DNA from: Actinoplanes utahensis
Lineage (GTDB): Bacteria; Actinomycetota; Actinomycetes; Mycobacteriales; Micromonosporaceae
Assembly: GCF_016862455.1 (NCBI RefSeq)
Contig: NZ_BOMZ01000051.1
Coordinates: 62,001 to 126,000, forward strand
Length of the DNA stretch: 64,000 bases
Direction of reading: 5' to 3'
A program made the translations under genes and the position numbers. The notes beneath the pieces were generated by a model. The model did not search any database. It saw only the letters and a program-made list of their open reading frames with translations, and was not told where the DNA came from. This document shows, piece after piece, positions 33,529 to 42,634 of this stretch (position 1 is its first letter; each line of letters begins with the position of its first letter).

Positions 33529-36321
33529 CCCATTTACCGCCTCGGTGTGCAGTTGCTCAGCCAGTTCGCGGGTGGGCGCGTCCGGCCCCATCCGCTTGAG
33601 CAACCCGCTCAGGAGCCGCTCCGCCTCCGCGGGTGATCCGGAACGCAGCAGCGCCTCGGCGAGCATGCCCTCGACCATGTCGGCGTCGTCGTCGGCGCCG
33701 ATCTCGCGCAGACGTTCCGGCGCACCGTACAGGTGCGGAAGGGCCTCCGCATAGCGGCCACGGCGCATCAGCAGGTTCCCCACCTCGAAGGCGAAGATCG
33801 ACCGGCCCCACCGGACACCCGGCACGGTCGCCACCTCGTCCGGCAGCTCCTCGTAACGCTGCCCGGCCAGCTGGATCACCTCCTCCGCCTCGGTCACCTC
33901 GTCGGCGTAGTTCAGTGCCATCAGCCGGCGGCGCAGCAGCCGCAACTCGCCGGCCAGGTCACCGGCCTGGCGCAACGCCTCACCGGCGGCCCGGAAGGTC
34001 AACGCCGCCTCACCGTCACGATCCAGGTCGTAGAGAAGCTGCCCGGCCTGCTCCCCGACCTGCCCACGACCGGCCGGATTGTCCTCCAACTGCTCGATCA
34101 GCTCCCGGTAGATCGCCAAGGCGCGGGCCGTGTCACCGAGATCCCGGTAGACGGCGGCGAGCAGGAACCGGGTGTCGACAGCCGGTTCCTCGAAACCCAG
34201 CCGCTCGAAACCGAGCAACGCCTCCTCGCCCACCTCGGCCGCCTCCGCCGGACGGCCCGCCGCGTGATAGGCCTGCGCCAGATCCCGGCGGGTGAAGATC
34301 CCGGCCTGCGCGGCGCCCTCCTCGTGCGCGGCCTCCTCCTCGGCCAGCAGCGCGATCGCCTCGACGAAATCGTCGATCGCCCGCTCCGGCTCCTCCAGGC
34401 GCAGCAACGCGCGCCCCCGGTTGGCCCGGGCGGCCAGCGCCGCACCCGGCAGGCCCGCCGCCAACGTCTCGCTGAGGGCCGTCACCGCCTCGACCGGATC
34501 CCCGGTGAGCTGGCCGACCACCACGGCGGCCTCCGCACTCGCCATGGCCGGACCGTGCTCGCGGTAGAAGGCCCAGGCCGCGGACGCCGCCTCGTACGCC
34601 TCCTCATGCCGGTGATCCATCGCCCGGTTCTGCGCCCGGACCATCGCGTGATAGGCCTGCCGGCGCTCGTCGCCGGTCTCCTCAGCGAACCGGTCCGCCC
34701 GGTCACCGGCCTCGTTCGCCTCGTCCAGGCGGCCGAGCAGCCGGTACATCTGGGCGAGACGGATCCACGCGCTCGCCCGGCTCTCCGGGTCACCGTGGGC
34801 GTCATGGAACGCCGTGTTCGCCTCGACCACGGCCAGCAGCTCGGCGGTCGGCTCCTCGTCGCGCGCCTGCAGCACCGCGATCCGGGCCCGCATCATGCTC
34901 GCCTCGCCGGCATCCCCCGCCTGGGTGAACAGATCGGCGGCCCGCTCCCAGACGGCCCGGGTCTCCCCACCGGCCGCCTCCGGCAGCAGGAACCCGCGCA
35001 ACGACCACAGCCGGGCGGCAAGGGCCGGCTCGGCCGGAACCGGGAACCGCTCGTCGAAGGTCTCCAGGACCGATCGGGCGGCGTCCTCACGGTCCTCGCG
35101 CTGATAGCGCTCGGCCAGGTCGATCAGGTCGACGGGGGTGGCGTTGTCGTCGATCGGCGCGACCGGCTCCGGTGCCGGGACCGGGACCGGCGGCGCCACC
35201 TGCGGCACCGGCACCCGCCGGGCCGTCGCGGAGAGCGGGACGTCCACCCCGTACGGCTGCGCGTCCATCATCTCGACGACGGTGGTGCTCTGGTACGTCG
35301 TGCCGTTGCGGGCGTCGAACCGGGCCGCCAACTCGGACGCGAACGTCGCCAGTTCGGTGGCGAGCTCGGCAGCGGTCCGGTCCGGGTGATCGGACCGCCG
35401 GACGACCGTGTCCCCGTGGCCGAGCGCGGTGAGCCGGCGCAGCAGCACCACCGCGTTGGCGGCGAAGTTCATCGCGGCGCCGGGTGAGGGCGCCCGGTCC
35501 AGCCAGTCGATGTGCCGCTGCAGGATCTCCAGGCCGCGGTGCTCGTTGCCAGTCCGCGCACAGAACCGGATGTGCCCGCCGATCTCCCACAGGTCCGCGA
35601 GATTGTTGCGTTCCAGCAGGTACGAGCGGCGGTGTGCGTCGGCTGCCTCAGCCGGCCGGCCGGTCTTCAGGTAGATCACCATCAGCTCGCTGAGGATGTT
35701 CTGCGGCTGCTCGGAACAGGACAGGTCACCGGTGAGGACCGGCGCCGCCACCTCGGCGGCCTCGTCGAAGCGCTCGGCGGCGGCAAGGTGCCGGACCAGA
35801 CTGGTCGGGTCACAGCCCGCACAGTCGGACAGCGCGTTCCGCGGCGCGGCCTGCCACTTCTTGAACCAGTCCTCCGCCTCCTCCCGGTTGCCGACATGCT
35901 TGGCGACCAGGTAGCGGTGCTTGTAGACCGGCTGAAGACCGTGACCGGATTCCCGGTACCGCCGCTCCATGTCGTCGAGCACCGCGTAGGTGCGCGCCAA
36001 AGGCACCTCGGGGAACGAGGTCATCGAGTTGACCATGCTCTTGAACAGCCACAACAGGTTGTGCGTGAACCTGCCGTGGTACGGCCCGGGGTTACGGTCG
36101 AAGTCGGCGACACACCAGGAGAAGGTCGGGAACGCCTTCACCGGCTCACCGCCGTAGATGTACGCGGTCGTCGCGAAGAGCCGCGCGTAGAACTTCAACT
36201 CGGCGTCGTCGGTGGTATCGACGTGCCGGAGCACCTGCTCGACCAGGGCGATCTGGGCAGCACCGTACGGCAGGTGCTCGGCCTCGCCGAGCCGCTCCCA
36301 CAACTCCTGCGCGGTCTTCAT
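33514..36321 (-). CDS. large tetratricopeptide-repeat protein, partner of the HSP90-like gene
   Basis: A 935-residue, almost wholly helical protein rich in Ala/Glu/Arg. Many TPR-like pairs are visible, for example ESRASAWIRLAQMYRLLGRLDEA and RRDLAQAYHAAGRPAEAAEVGEEALLGFERLG. The N-terminal ~330 residues are a distinct domain with conserved-looking Cys (SDCAGCDP, LSCSEQP) and aromatic patches. A Pro-rich break near 365-385 separates the two halves. No membrane segment or signal peptide. Its start overlaps the HSP90-like stop by one base, so the pair is coupled. Eukaryotic HSP90 works with TPR co-chaperones; whether this pair is analogous is inference. Confidence 0.82.
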   Translation of the reverse strand: MKTAQELWERLGEAEHLPYGAAQIALVEQVLRHVDTTDDAELKFYARLFATTAYIYGGEPVKAFPTFSWCVADFDRNPGPYHGRFTHNLLWLFKSMVNSMTSFPEVPLARTYAVLDDMERRYRESGHGLQPVYKHRYLVAKHVGNREEAEDWFKKWQAAPRNALSDCAGCDPTSLVRHLAAAERFDEAAEVAAPVLTGDLSCSEQPQNILSELMVIYLKTGRPAEAADAHRRSYLLERNNLADLWEIGGHIRFCARTGNEHRGLEILQRHIDWLDRAPSPGAAMNFAANAVVLLRRLTALGHGDTVVRRSDHPDRTAAELATELATFASELAARFDARNGTTYQSTTVVEMMDAQPYGVDVPLSATARRVPVPQVAPPVPVPAPEPVAPIDDNATPVDLIDLAERYQREDREDAARSVLETFDERFPVPAEPALAARLWSLRGFLLPEAAGGETRAVWERAADLFTQAGDAGEASMMRARIAVLQARDEEPTAELLAVVEANTAFHDAHGDPESRASAWIRLAQMYRLLGRLDEANEAGDRADRFAEETGDERRQAYHAMVRAQNRAMDHRHEEAYEAASAAWAFYREHGPAMASAEAAVVVGQLTGDPVEAVTALSETLAAGLPGAALAARANRGRALLRLEEPERAIDDFVEAIALLAEEEAAHEEGAAQAGIFTRRDLAQAYHAAGRPAEAAEVGEEALLGFERLGFEEPAVDTRFLLAAVYRDLGDTARALAIYRELIEQLEDNPAGRGQVGEQAGQLLYDLDRDGEAALTFRAAGEALRQAGDLAGELRLLRRRLMALNYADEVTEAEEVIQLAGQRYEELPDEVATVPGVRWGRSIFAFEVGNLLMRRGRYAEALPHLYGAPERLREIGADDDADMVEGMLAEALLRSGSPAEAERLLSGLLKRMGPDAPTRELAEQLHTEAVNGLNDR

Positions 36322-38072
36322 CAGGACTCCTCACCGGGGACGGCACGATCCAGCAGGCCCAGGAACGACGTGGTCAGCAGCGCCGCGTCGGCCGGGCGGA
36401 TCGGGTGGTGGCCGAGCAGCAGCGCCTGCCCGTAAAGCGACTCGACGGCCAGACCGGCCAGCTCGGCGTCGCCGAGAGCGGCGACCCGCCGGATCAGCGG
36501 ATTGCGATGGTTCAGCACCAACTGCGGGCGGTCGGCGGGCACGGTCCGGGCCAGCGCGTCGAGCACCCCGCCCCACAGGTCGTCGGCCTGATCCCGGCTC
36601 GCGGTGAACTCGTCATGGAACGCCGCCTCCCGGCTGACCAGATAGAGCGCGGGCAACGTCACCGGATCGAAGGCGCGCACCACGACCTCACAGCCGAGCT
36701 TGTCCAGCCGGCGCTGGGCAGCCGCCAGGAACGGGCGCAACAGCAGCTCGGTCTCGGTGTCCAGCGCGGTGAACCGGGTGGTCAGGTCGGTGGGATCGAG
36801 TTTCTCCGCCCGCACCTCGGGATCCAGCACGGCCAAGCGCTGGATCAGCTCAGCGTCGTAGACGTAGCCCCCGTTGATCAGGCCCACATCCTGCGCGGCG
36901 GCGACGGCGGCGAGCTGGCGGAACTCGTCGTCGGTCGCGGCGTACCGCAGCACTCCGTGCCGGGACCGGAACTCGGCGAGGGTGACCTCGCCCATGTTGG
37001 TCTGCATCGGGTACCACTGCTCGACCAGGCGCAGCATCTCGTCGTCGTGCAGGGCCAGCGCTTTCACCCCGAGGTGGTGGATGCGCAGGAAGGCGGCGAG
37101 GCGGCGCGGGTCGGTCGCCGACAGCCGCACCAGCCAGCCGCGGAGCTGGTCGGCGATGGCCTCCCGGGTCTCGGCGAGCATGCCGTCGTCGTAGAGCGCC
37201 TCCCGGCTCGCGGTGGGCCGCAGCTCGGTGCTGTCGACCACACAGCGGGCGAAGAAGGCCCACTCCGGCAGCAGGCCCTCGATGCTCTCGGAGAGCAGCA
37301 TCCGCTTCAGATAGACCCGGTGGCCGCCGCGGGTCGCCGGGTTGACCGGGGTGGGCAGCACGAACGCGGCGCCGGTGAGCCCGGCGCCCGGCACGTCGAG
37401 CTCGATCACGTCGAACGGGCGGAAGCCGAGGGTGCGCTCGGCATAAGCCAGGCGGGACTCGTGCGGCAGCTCCCACGGCAACGTGCCGACGGTGACCTTG
37501 CGCCCGTCGACCTCGACCCGGACCGGCAGCAGCGAACCGTAGTCGGTGGCCAACTCGGTCACCGACTCCGACGTCAGGAACTGCTCGGCGCCACGGCGCG
37601 GCAGCAGGGTGACCGTGGTGCCCGGCTCACGGTCGGCACCGGGACGGACGTCATAACGCCCGTCGGAATAGCCGATCCAGAGCACCGGGGCGGCATCGGC
37701 CCGGCGGGTGTGAACCCGGATCTCGTCGGCGACCAGGAAGCAGGAGAGCAGACCGATGCCGAACTGCCCGAGGAACTCGTGCCGGGCGAACCCCAACTCG
37801 TCCCGTTTGGAACTGCGGCCGATGGTGGCCAGCAGCTCGTGCACCTGCGCCTCGGTGAGGCCGATGCCGTTGTCGTCGATGCGCAGCGAGCCGTCACCGG
37901 TGGCGCCGGACGACACGATCGTCACCACGCCCTCGTGGCCGGGGCCGAGCGCCGTGATCGCATCGACGGCGTTCTGCAGCAGCTCGCGGGCGTAGACGCG
38001 GGGGCTCGCGTAGAGGTGGTGGCTGAGCAGGTCGACGATGCCCCGCAGGTCGACCTGGAACGTGTTGCTCAC
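36321..38072 (-). CDS. HSP90-like GHKL ATPase
   Basis: About 583 residues. The N-terminal Bergerat ATPase domain shows YARELLQNAVDAI (Glu30, Asn34), DDNGIGLTEAQV (Asp67), GQFGIGLLSCFLVADEI and GTTVTLLPR. A middle domain follows (YLKRMLLSESIEGLLPEWAFFARCVVDSTELRPTASRE, an HSP90 signature region). The C-terminal part is divergent from HtpG, and the protein is slightly shorter than HtpG (~620-640). It probably remodels client proteins. GTG 38072 is the likely start; no good ribosome binding site is visible and the frame is open to 38153. It precedes the TPR gene in the same transcript. Confidence 0.87.
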   Translation of the reverse strand: MSNTFQVDLRGIVDLLSHHLYASPRVYARELLQNAVDAITALGPGHEGVVTIVSSGATGDGSLRIDDNGIGLTEAQVHELLATIGRSSKRDELGFARHEFLGQFGIGLLSCFLVADEIRVHTRRADAAPVLWIGYSDGRYDVRPGADREPGTTVTLLPRRGAEQFLTSESVTELATDYGSLLPVRVEVDGRKVTVGTLPWELPHESRLAYAERTLGFRPFDVIELDVPGAGLTGAAFVLPTPVNPATRGGHRVYLKRMLLSESIEGLLPEWAFFARCVVDSTELRPTASREALYDDGMLAETREAIADQLRGWLVRLSATDPRRLAAFLRIHHLGVKALALHDDEMLRLVEQWYPMQTNMGEVTLAEFRSRHGVLRYAATDDEFRQLAAVAAAQDVGLINGGYVYDAELIQRLAVLDPEVRAEKLDPTDLTTRFTALDTETELLLRPFLAAAQRRLDKLGCEVVVRAFDPVTLPALYLVSREAAFHDEFTASRDQADDLWGGVLDALARTVPADRPQLVLNHRNPLIRRVAALGDAELAGLAVESLYGQALLLGHHPIRPADAALLTTSFLGLLDRAVPGEES

Positions 38073-38115
38073 GGGCGGCACGGTACCGCTTACCCCCGAC
38101 AAAATCAGATCGATA

Positions 38116-38736
38116 TCACCTCGGCGCGGCCCGCTCCCGGTTGGCGACCACAAGGACGGCCAGCACCAGCACGAGAACGACCGGCCAACTCTGCTGGGCC
38201 GGCGTCCAGCCGGTGGACACCGGAGCCGGCCACGGCGAACTGCTGTCGGTGAAGAACAGGCTCACCACCACGGCGGCCCCCTGGGCGGCAGGCCCGAGAA
38301 GCGCGCCGGACGGGTCGTCCCGGTACCGTGCGCCGAGCGCCGCGGCCGCCACCGGCAGCAGACCGCACACCGCGGCCTGCAGGATCACGAAATCCACCGG
38401 CCAGGTGAACGCCGGCCCGCCCGCGGACCGGACAACGGCGTGGAGCACCACCCAGGCCAGAGCGGACGGCACCAGCAGGACGGCCAGCCGAAGCCACTGC
38501 ACTCGCCATCGCGCGATCGGCGTGACGACGGTCGAGGCCATCAGGTCGGGCAGGGCGAAACCGGCGGCAGCCCCCAGAACCGCGGCGGCGAGCCGCAACC
38601 CGAACAGCGCGGTCCCGGACTGCGGCTCGGGCGAGGACCACACCGGGTATTGCACCAGGAGGGCCAGGGCCATCGCGGCGGCGAACGGCCACCACGGCAC
38701 CGATCGGATCAGGTGCCGCAGCAGTGGCCCGGTCAT
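38116..38736 (-). CDS. ABC-type membrane subunit (second permease of the ECF-controlled operon)
   Basis: A 206-residue membrane protein with about six hydrophobic segments, beginning MTGPLLRHLIRSVPWWPF. The ATG at 38736 overlaps the stop of the preceding permease by 4 nt. No catalytic motif is seen. As the last gene in an operon with an ABC ATPase, it is most likely the smaller membrane component of an ABC-2-type exporter. The frame is open far upstream, but only as antisense-like overlap with the other permease. Confidence 0.8.
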   Translation of the reverse strand: MTGPLLRHLIRSVPWWPFAAAMALALLVQYPVWSSPEPQSGTALFGLRLAAAVLGAAAGFALPDLMASTVVTPIARWRVQWLRLAVLLVPSALAWVVLHAVVRSAGGPAFTWPVDFVILQAAVCGLLPVAAAALGARYRDDPSGALLGPAAQGAAVVVSLFFTDSSSPWPAPVSTGWTPAQQSWPVVLVLVLAVLVVANRERAAPR

Positions 38737-40211
38737 CGGCACACACCACGGTCGGCCGGGACCATCTCCCCGTCCGGAACCGGGGCCGGCTCCGCGGTGG
38801 GGATGGCGGGTGGTGTGATCGTCACGCCCAGGCCGGCCAGCGCGGTCGCCCGCGGGTCGAGCACCTCGGTCCAGTGGGCGACCAGGTGGGCCGAGACCTC
38901 GGCGGGCGGTCGGGCCAGCAGGCTCTCGGCGGCCCGGATCTCCGCCGGCCCGTACGTGGTCCGGGACAGGGTCCACCCCCGGCCCGGCGCCGCGGTGCCG
39001 AGCAACCAGAGCGCGACCACCGTACGGTGCTGGCCGCGTCCGTCGCAGGTGCGCCAGTTGTCCGGATCCTCGCGCCGGAGGATGCCTACCGCCGTGGCCG
39101 CGTAATGACCGGCGAGCGTCTTCCGGGAGCGCTCCGCCCAGGAGCCGAACCGACCCCAGTGGTCCTCGGTGACGACCTCGGGATGGCCGGGCGTCATCGG
39201 GGTCAGGTCGTCGATGGTGGAGATCTGCCGGACCGACGGTTTCAACGCGCTCGCCGGCAGTAGTTTCGCCATCGGCTCGACCGCCTCTCGCCAGTACCCG
39301 ATCCACGGCGCGTAACCGGGAAGGGCGCAGTACCGCACACCCTCGTGGGACCGGCAGTCCAGCATTGCGGGGGCGGTGTGTCTCCGGGCGCTCTCGACGT
39401 CGATGGCGTCCGGGGTCTCGGCCGTTTCCTGCCGGACCGCGAGGCCGGCGCACACCAGCGCCGCCACCGCGATCACCGCCGTCGCTTTCGGCGCGGCCTG
39501 CCGGCACGCCGCCGCGACGGCCGCCACCAGCAGGCCGAGCAGATAGAGCAGGTGCCAGCCGAACGGCTGTGGAACACCGAAATCCCAGGTCACGAAGATG
39601 ATCGGTAGCAGGTGGACGGCCGGCGCGGCCGGGTCCGACGGCATGACCAGCAGGAGGAACAGGAGCACGGTGAACGCGGCCACGGTCAACGGGCCGGCGG
39701 CGCCCTTCGGCAGCACCCGGCCCACGGCCACACCGGTGGCGGCCCCGATCGCCGGGACGACGGCCGAGGTCAGCGTGACCCACGGCTCGAACCGGCCGAC
39801 CGGCCAGGTGGGCAACAGCAGGAGCAGGACCGCGAGGTGGACGACCGCTCCGGCGGCTGCCGCGACCAGCACGGTCGCAAGCAGGGCGAGACTCCGGCGG
39901 CCCGGACCGGCGGGCATGGTGCGGGTGCTCTCCTCGGCGCCGGACCGGTGGTCCCGGCCGGCCGCCAGGTGCGCGGCGACCAGCAGGAAGGCCGCCAGCA
40001 CCAGGGACGCCATCCCGACGTTCTCGTGGAAGGTCTCCCAGCTCGGCATCCGGTTCCACGACCAGACGGCGCCCAGGGCGATGGACAGCAGCACGCCGAT
40101 CCACAGGAACGGGCTGCGCCACATCCGCCGGGCCTCGGCCCGGGCCAGCGCGATCGTCGCGGCCCGGGCCTCCGGCGCCGGGCGTCCGGGTCGTTCCACG
40201 GTGATCGTCAT
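38733..40211 (-). CDS. ABC-2-type permease with a large extracytoplasmic domain
   Basis: A 492-residue protein. About six membrane segments lie in the first ~280 residues. A ~200-residue soluble C-terminal part follows, containing a Cys-x8-Cys pair (LDCRSHEGVRYCALPGY). The N-terminus MTITVERPGRPAPEARAAT is cytoplasmic. ATG 40211 overlaps the ATPase stop by 4 nt. Similar two-part permeases accompany ABC ATPases in Streptomyces and relatives, often in operons with ECF sigma factors. The exported substrate is unknown. Confidence 0.8.
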   Translation of the reverse strand: MTITVERPGRPAPEARAATIALARAEARRMWRSPFLWIGVLLSIALGAVWSWNRMPSWETFHENVGMASLVLAAFLLVAAHLAAGRDHRSGAEESTRTMPAGPGRRSLALLATVLVAAAAGAVVHLAVLLLLLPTWPVGRFEPWVTLTSAVVPAIGAATGVAVGRVLPKGAAGPLTVAAFTVLLFLLLVMPSDPAAPAVHLLPIIFVTWDFGVPQPFGWHLLYLLGLLVAAVAAACRQAAPKATAVIAVAALVCAGLAVRQETAETPDAIDVESARRHTAPAMLDCRSHEGVRYCALPGYAPWIGYWREAVEPMAKLLPASALKPSVRQISTIDDLTPMTPGHPEVVTEDHWGRFGSWAERSRKTLAGHYAATAVGILRREDPDNWRTCDGRGQHRTVVALWLLGTAAPGRGWTLSRTTYGPAEIRAAESLLARPPAEVSAHLVAHWTEVLDPRATALAGLGVTITPPAIPTAEPAPVPDGEMVPADRGVCR

Positions 40212-41065
40212 CGGGCCACCTCGACCGCGGTCCGGCCGAGCAGCATCAGATAGCCGTCCTCGATGCCCGGCCGGGCCGCCTCGGCTCCGGCCGGCGCGTC
40301 TCCGATCGTCCGGTAGAGCCCGTCGGCGTTCCGCCAGTACGCCGCACTGCCCTCGGGTGGGGCCGCGGAGAGCCACACCCGCCCCTCGGCGACTCCGGCC
40401 AGGTCACGTGGACGGCCCTCGAAGACGACCCGGCCGCCGTTCATCACGACGACCCGCTCGCAGAGGGCCCCGACGTCCTCGGTCTGATGGGTGGAGAGCA
40501 GCACGGTCCGCTGCTCGCCGAGCCGGGAGATCAGGGCCCGGAACAGCATCCGCTGCTCGGGGTCGAGACCGACGGTCGGCTCGTCCAGGATCACCAGGTC
40601 CGGATCACCGAGCAGCGCCTGGGCCAGGCCGAGCCGCTGGCGCATGCCGCCGGAGAGCCTGCGCACCCTGGTCTGGGCCCGGTCGGTCAGCTCGACCTCG
40701 GCGAGCACCCGCCGGACCTCGGCACGCCGCTGCCGGGTGTCGGTGATCTCCTTCAGCACGGCGACGTAGTCGAGCAGGTCGTAGGCGGTGAAGTTGGGAT
40801 AGAGGCCGGGGTTCTGCGGCAGGTAACCGATCCGGCGCCGGATCTCGGTCCGGTCGGCGGGCACCGCCGGATCCAGCCCGAACATCCGCACCGAGCCGCT
40901 GTCCGCCGCGAGGGCGGTGGCGAGGCAGCGCAGCAGGGTGCTCTTGCCCGCGCCGTTCGGGCCCAGCAGACCCGTCACACCGACACCTATCGCCAGGTCG
41001 ACGGCGGCGAGGGCGGTCGTCGAGCCATAGTGTTTGGCCAGACCGCTGACGGTCACCGTGGTCAT
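40208..41065 (-). CDS. ABC transporter ATP-binding protein
   Basis: A 285-residue ABC ATPase. Walker A is GPNGAGKST near 36-44, the Q-loop is in YLPQNPGLYP, the signature LSGGMRQR lies near 133, Walker B LVILDEP near 155, and the H-loop is STHQTED. The ~60-residue C-terminal extension is as in ABC-2-type exporters. ATG 41065 overlaps the anti-sigma stop by 4 nt and the stop overlaps the permease start, so all three are coupled. Confidence 0.94.
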   Translation of the reverse strand: MTTVTVSGLAKHYGSTTALAAVDLAIGVGVTGLLGPNGAGKSTLLRCLATALAADSGSVRMFGLDPAVPADRTEIRRRIGYLPQNPGLYPNFTAYDLLDYVAVLKEITDTRQRRAEVRRVLAEVELTDRAQTRVRRLSGGMRQRLGLAQALLGDPDLVILDEPTVGLDPEQRMLFRALISRLGEQRTVLLSTHQTEDVGALCERVVVMNGGRVVFEGRPRDLAGVAEGRVWLSAAPPEGSAAYWRNADGLYRTIGDAPAGAEAARPGIEDGYLMLLGRTAVEVAR

Positions 41066-41901
41066 CGGCTCGCTCCCAGGTCGAAGCGGCGCCGCCGCAG
41101 GATCAGAACGGCCGCGGCGGCCACCGCCGCGGCGAGATAGCCCAGTTGAGCGGTCGGGCCGAAGACCACCGACAGGAACGGCTCGCCATGCACCAGCCGG
41201 CTGGCCGCCAGCACCCCGGCGAGCCAGAGGCCACCGAGTGTCGCGGCGGCGACGGGCAGCGCCAGAGCCGTCGCCAGGGCCAGCGTGCCCGTGCAGAGCA
41301 GCAACGCGGGCAGCAGCCAGGCGACGGCGAACCAGCCCGGGCCGGGCAGCAGGACCCCGGCCGTCGCGGCCATCGTCATGGCGACACCGATCACGGAGAT
41401 CGCCCGCCACAGCACCAGGGCCGGGCCTGCGGACGGTGTGGTGCCGGTGATCTCGTGCATCGGGTCGGCCGGTGGGCCGTATGCCCCGGAGACGGCCACG
41501 ACCGGCAGGACCGGGGCGAGGATCAGGAAGCTCGTCGCCAGCACGGCGCCACCGGCTCCGCTCCGCAGCAGCCAGGCCGCGGCCACGGCCAGACCGAGGA
41601 CCGTGACCGTGGCGGCCAGCCACGACCAGCGCAGGGCGGGAGTGGCGGTGAGCAGCCGGATCCGGTGCTCCGGCAGGCCCAGGCGCCTCAGCAGCCGGTG
41701 GCCTGGACCGGCTTTCGGGGCGTGGACGTGGTCGTAGACGACCGACCAGTTCCCGGTCAGCCAGGTGAAGTCGACCCGGATCGACGACCGGCAGGGGGGA
41801 CAGGCCTGCATGTGGGCCTCGACCGCCATCGCCCGGCTGGGATCGAGTTCGCCGCGTTCGTACTCCCCGAGCAGTCCGGCGTCGATGTGCCAGTCGTTCA
41901 T
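41062..41901 (-). CDS. membrane anti-sigma factor with zinc-finger (zf-HC2) and polytopic domain
   Basis: A 279-residue protein. The N-terminal zf-HC2 module shows the His-x3-Cys-x2-Cys core (HMQACPPC) preceded by LLGEYERGELD. It is followed by about six membrane segments from residue ~90 on, many more than the single span of most anti-sigma factors. It probably holds the adjacent ECF sigma factor at the membrane. GGAGG lies 7 nt before ATG 41901. Its 4-nt overlap with the ABC ATPase gene links sensing and transport. Confidence 0.85.
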   Translation of the reverse strand: MNDWHIDAGLLGEYERGELDPSRAMAVEAHMQACPPCRSSIRVDFTWLTGNWSVVYDHVHAPKAGPGHRLLRRLGLPEHRIRLLTATPALRWSWLAATVTVLGLAVAAAWLLRSGAGGAVLATSFLILAPVLPVVAVSGAYGPPADPMHEITGTTPSAGPALVLWRAISVIGVAMTMAATAGVLLPGPGWFAVAWLLPALLLCTGTLALATALALPVAAATLGGLWLAGVLAASRLVHGEPFLSVVFGPTAQLGYLAAAVAAAAVLILRRRRFDLGASR

Positions 41902-41969
41902 CTCGGGCCTCCTCCGATCCACTCGCTCACGCCTCGTCCCGTCCACACCCGCATCCCGCTCCATCTCGC

Positions 41970-42524
41970 TCATGCCAGGAGCTGTCTCAGCCGGGTCCGG
42001 GCGCGCATCAGCCGGGTTTTCGCGGTGCCCTCCGGGATGCCGAGCAGTTGGGCCGCCTCGCGCACGGTGAGGCCGTCGAGGGCGGTCGCCTCGATCAGGC
42101 GGCGCAGCTCGGGCGAGAGCCGGTCCAGGGCCGGGCCGAGGGCGCCGTGCTCCACCCCGAGCAGCACCAGCTCCTCGGCGGACGGCACGGTGCGGGCGTC
42201 GTCGGGAACGTCGGCGGCCGGGCCGCTCAGCCAGCGGTGGGCCGGGCCGCGGAGGGCCGACACGAGGCGGCGCACGGCGATGGTCCACAGCCAGGCGGCC
42301 GGGTCGGCGGTCGTCTCGGCGAACCGGTGGGCGTCTTTCCAGACCGCGACGAACGTGTCCTGGATCGCGGCGTCGACCACGTCGGGGTCGGCACAGCGCC
42401 GGCGCAGGCGGGCCCGGAGCCAGCCGGCATGGCGGTGGTGCAGCAGGCGCAGCGCCGCGGTCTGCCCGGCGGCGATGGCGCGCAGCAGGTCAGCGTCGCT
42501 GCTCTGCTCACTGACCGGGGGCAC
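41970..42524 (-). CDS. ECF-family RNA polymerase sigma factor
   Basis: About 184 residues. The sigma-2 region (LRAIAAGQTAALRLLHHRHAGWL, DAAIQDTFVAVWKDAHRF) is followed by a short linker and sigma-4 (LDRLSPELRRLIEATALDGLTVREAAQLLGIPEGTAKTRLMRARTRLRQLL) with its helix-turn-helix. GTG 42524 is preferred because GGAGAAG lies upstream; 42569 is an alternative. It directs transcription of a small regulon, most likely including its own operon with the anti-sigma and ABC genes. Confidence 0.9.
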   Translation of the reverse strand: MPPVSEQSSDADLLRAIAAGQTAALRLLHHRHAGWLRARLRRRCADPDVVDAAIQDTFVAVWKDAHRFAETTADPAAWLWTIAVRRLVSALRGPAHRWLSGPAADVPDDARTVPSAEELVLLGVEHGALGPALDRLSPELRRLIEATALDGLTVREAAQLLGIPEGTAKTRLMRARTRLRQLLA

Positions 42525-42588
42525 CGGTTGCGGTCTTCTCCGTCGCACATCTGGACTATCGCCGACCACATCGATTTCGGTTCACCCG

Positions 42589-42620
42589 AAAAAACGGCGC
42601 CGCCCGGGGGCGACGCCGTT
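42589..42620 (-). terminator. intrinsic terminator of the rhodanese gene
   Basis: A 13-bp stem with one G-T pair (42593-42605 against 42608-42620). On the minus strand it is followed by a run of six T residues. It lies 15 nt after the rhodanese stop. Confidence 0.93.
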
Positions 42621-42634
42621 CGGTGGATCAAAAA

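Noticed and set aside
36405..38252. Alternative gene on the plus strand over the HSP90-like gene
   Set aside because: The minus-strand frame has all Bergerat-fold motifs; the plus-strand frame has none.
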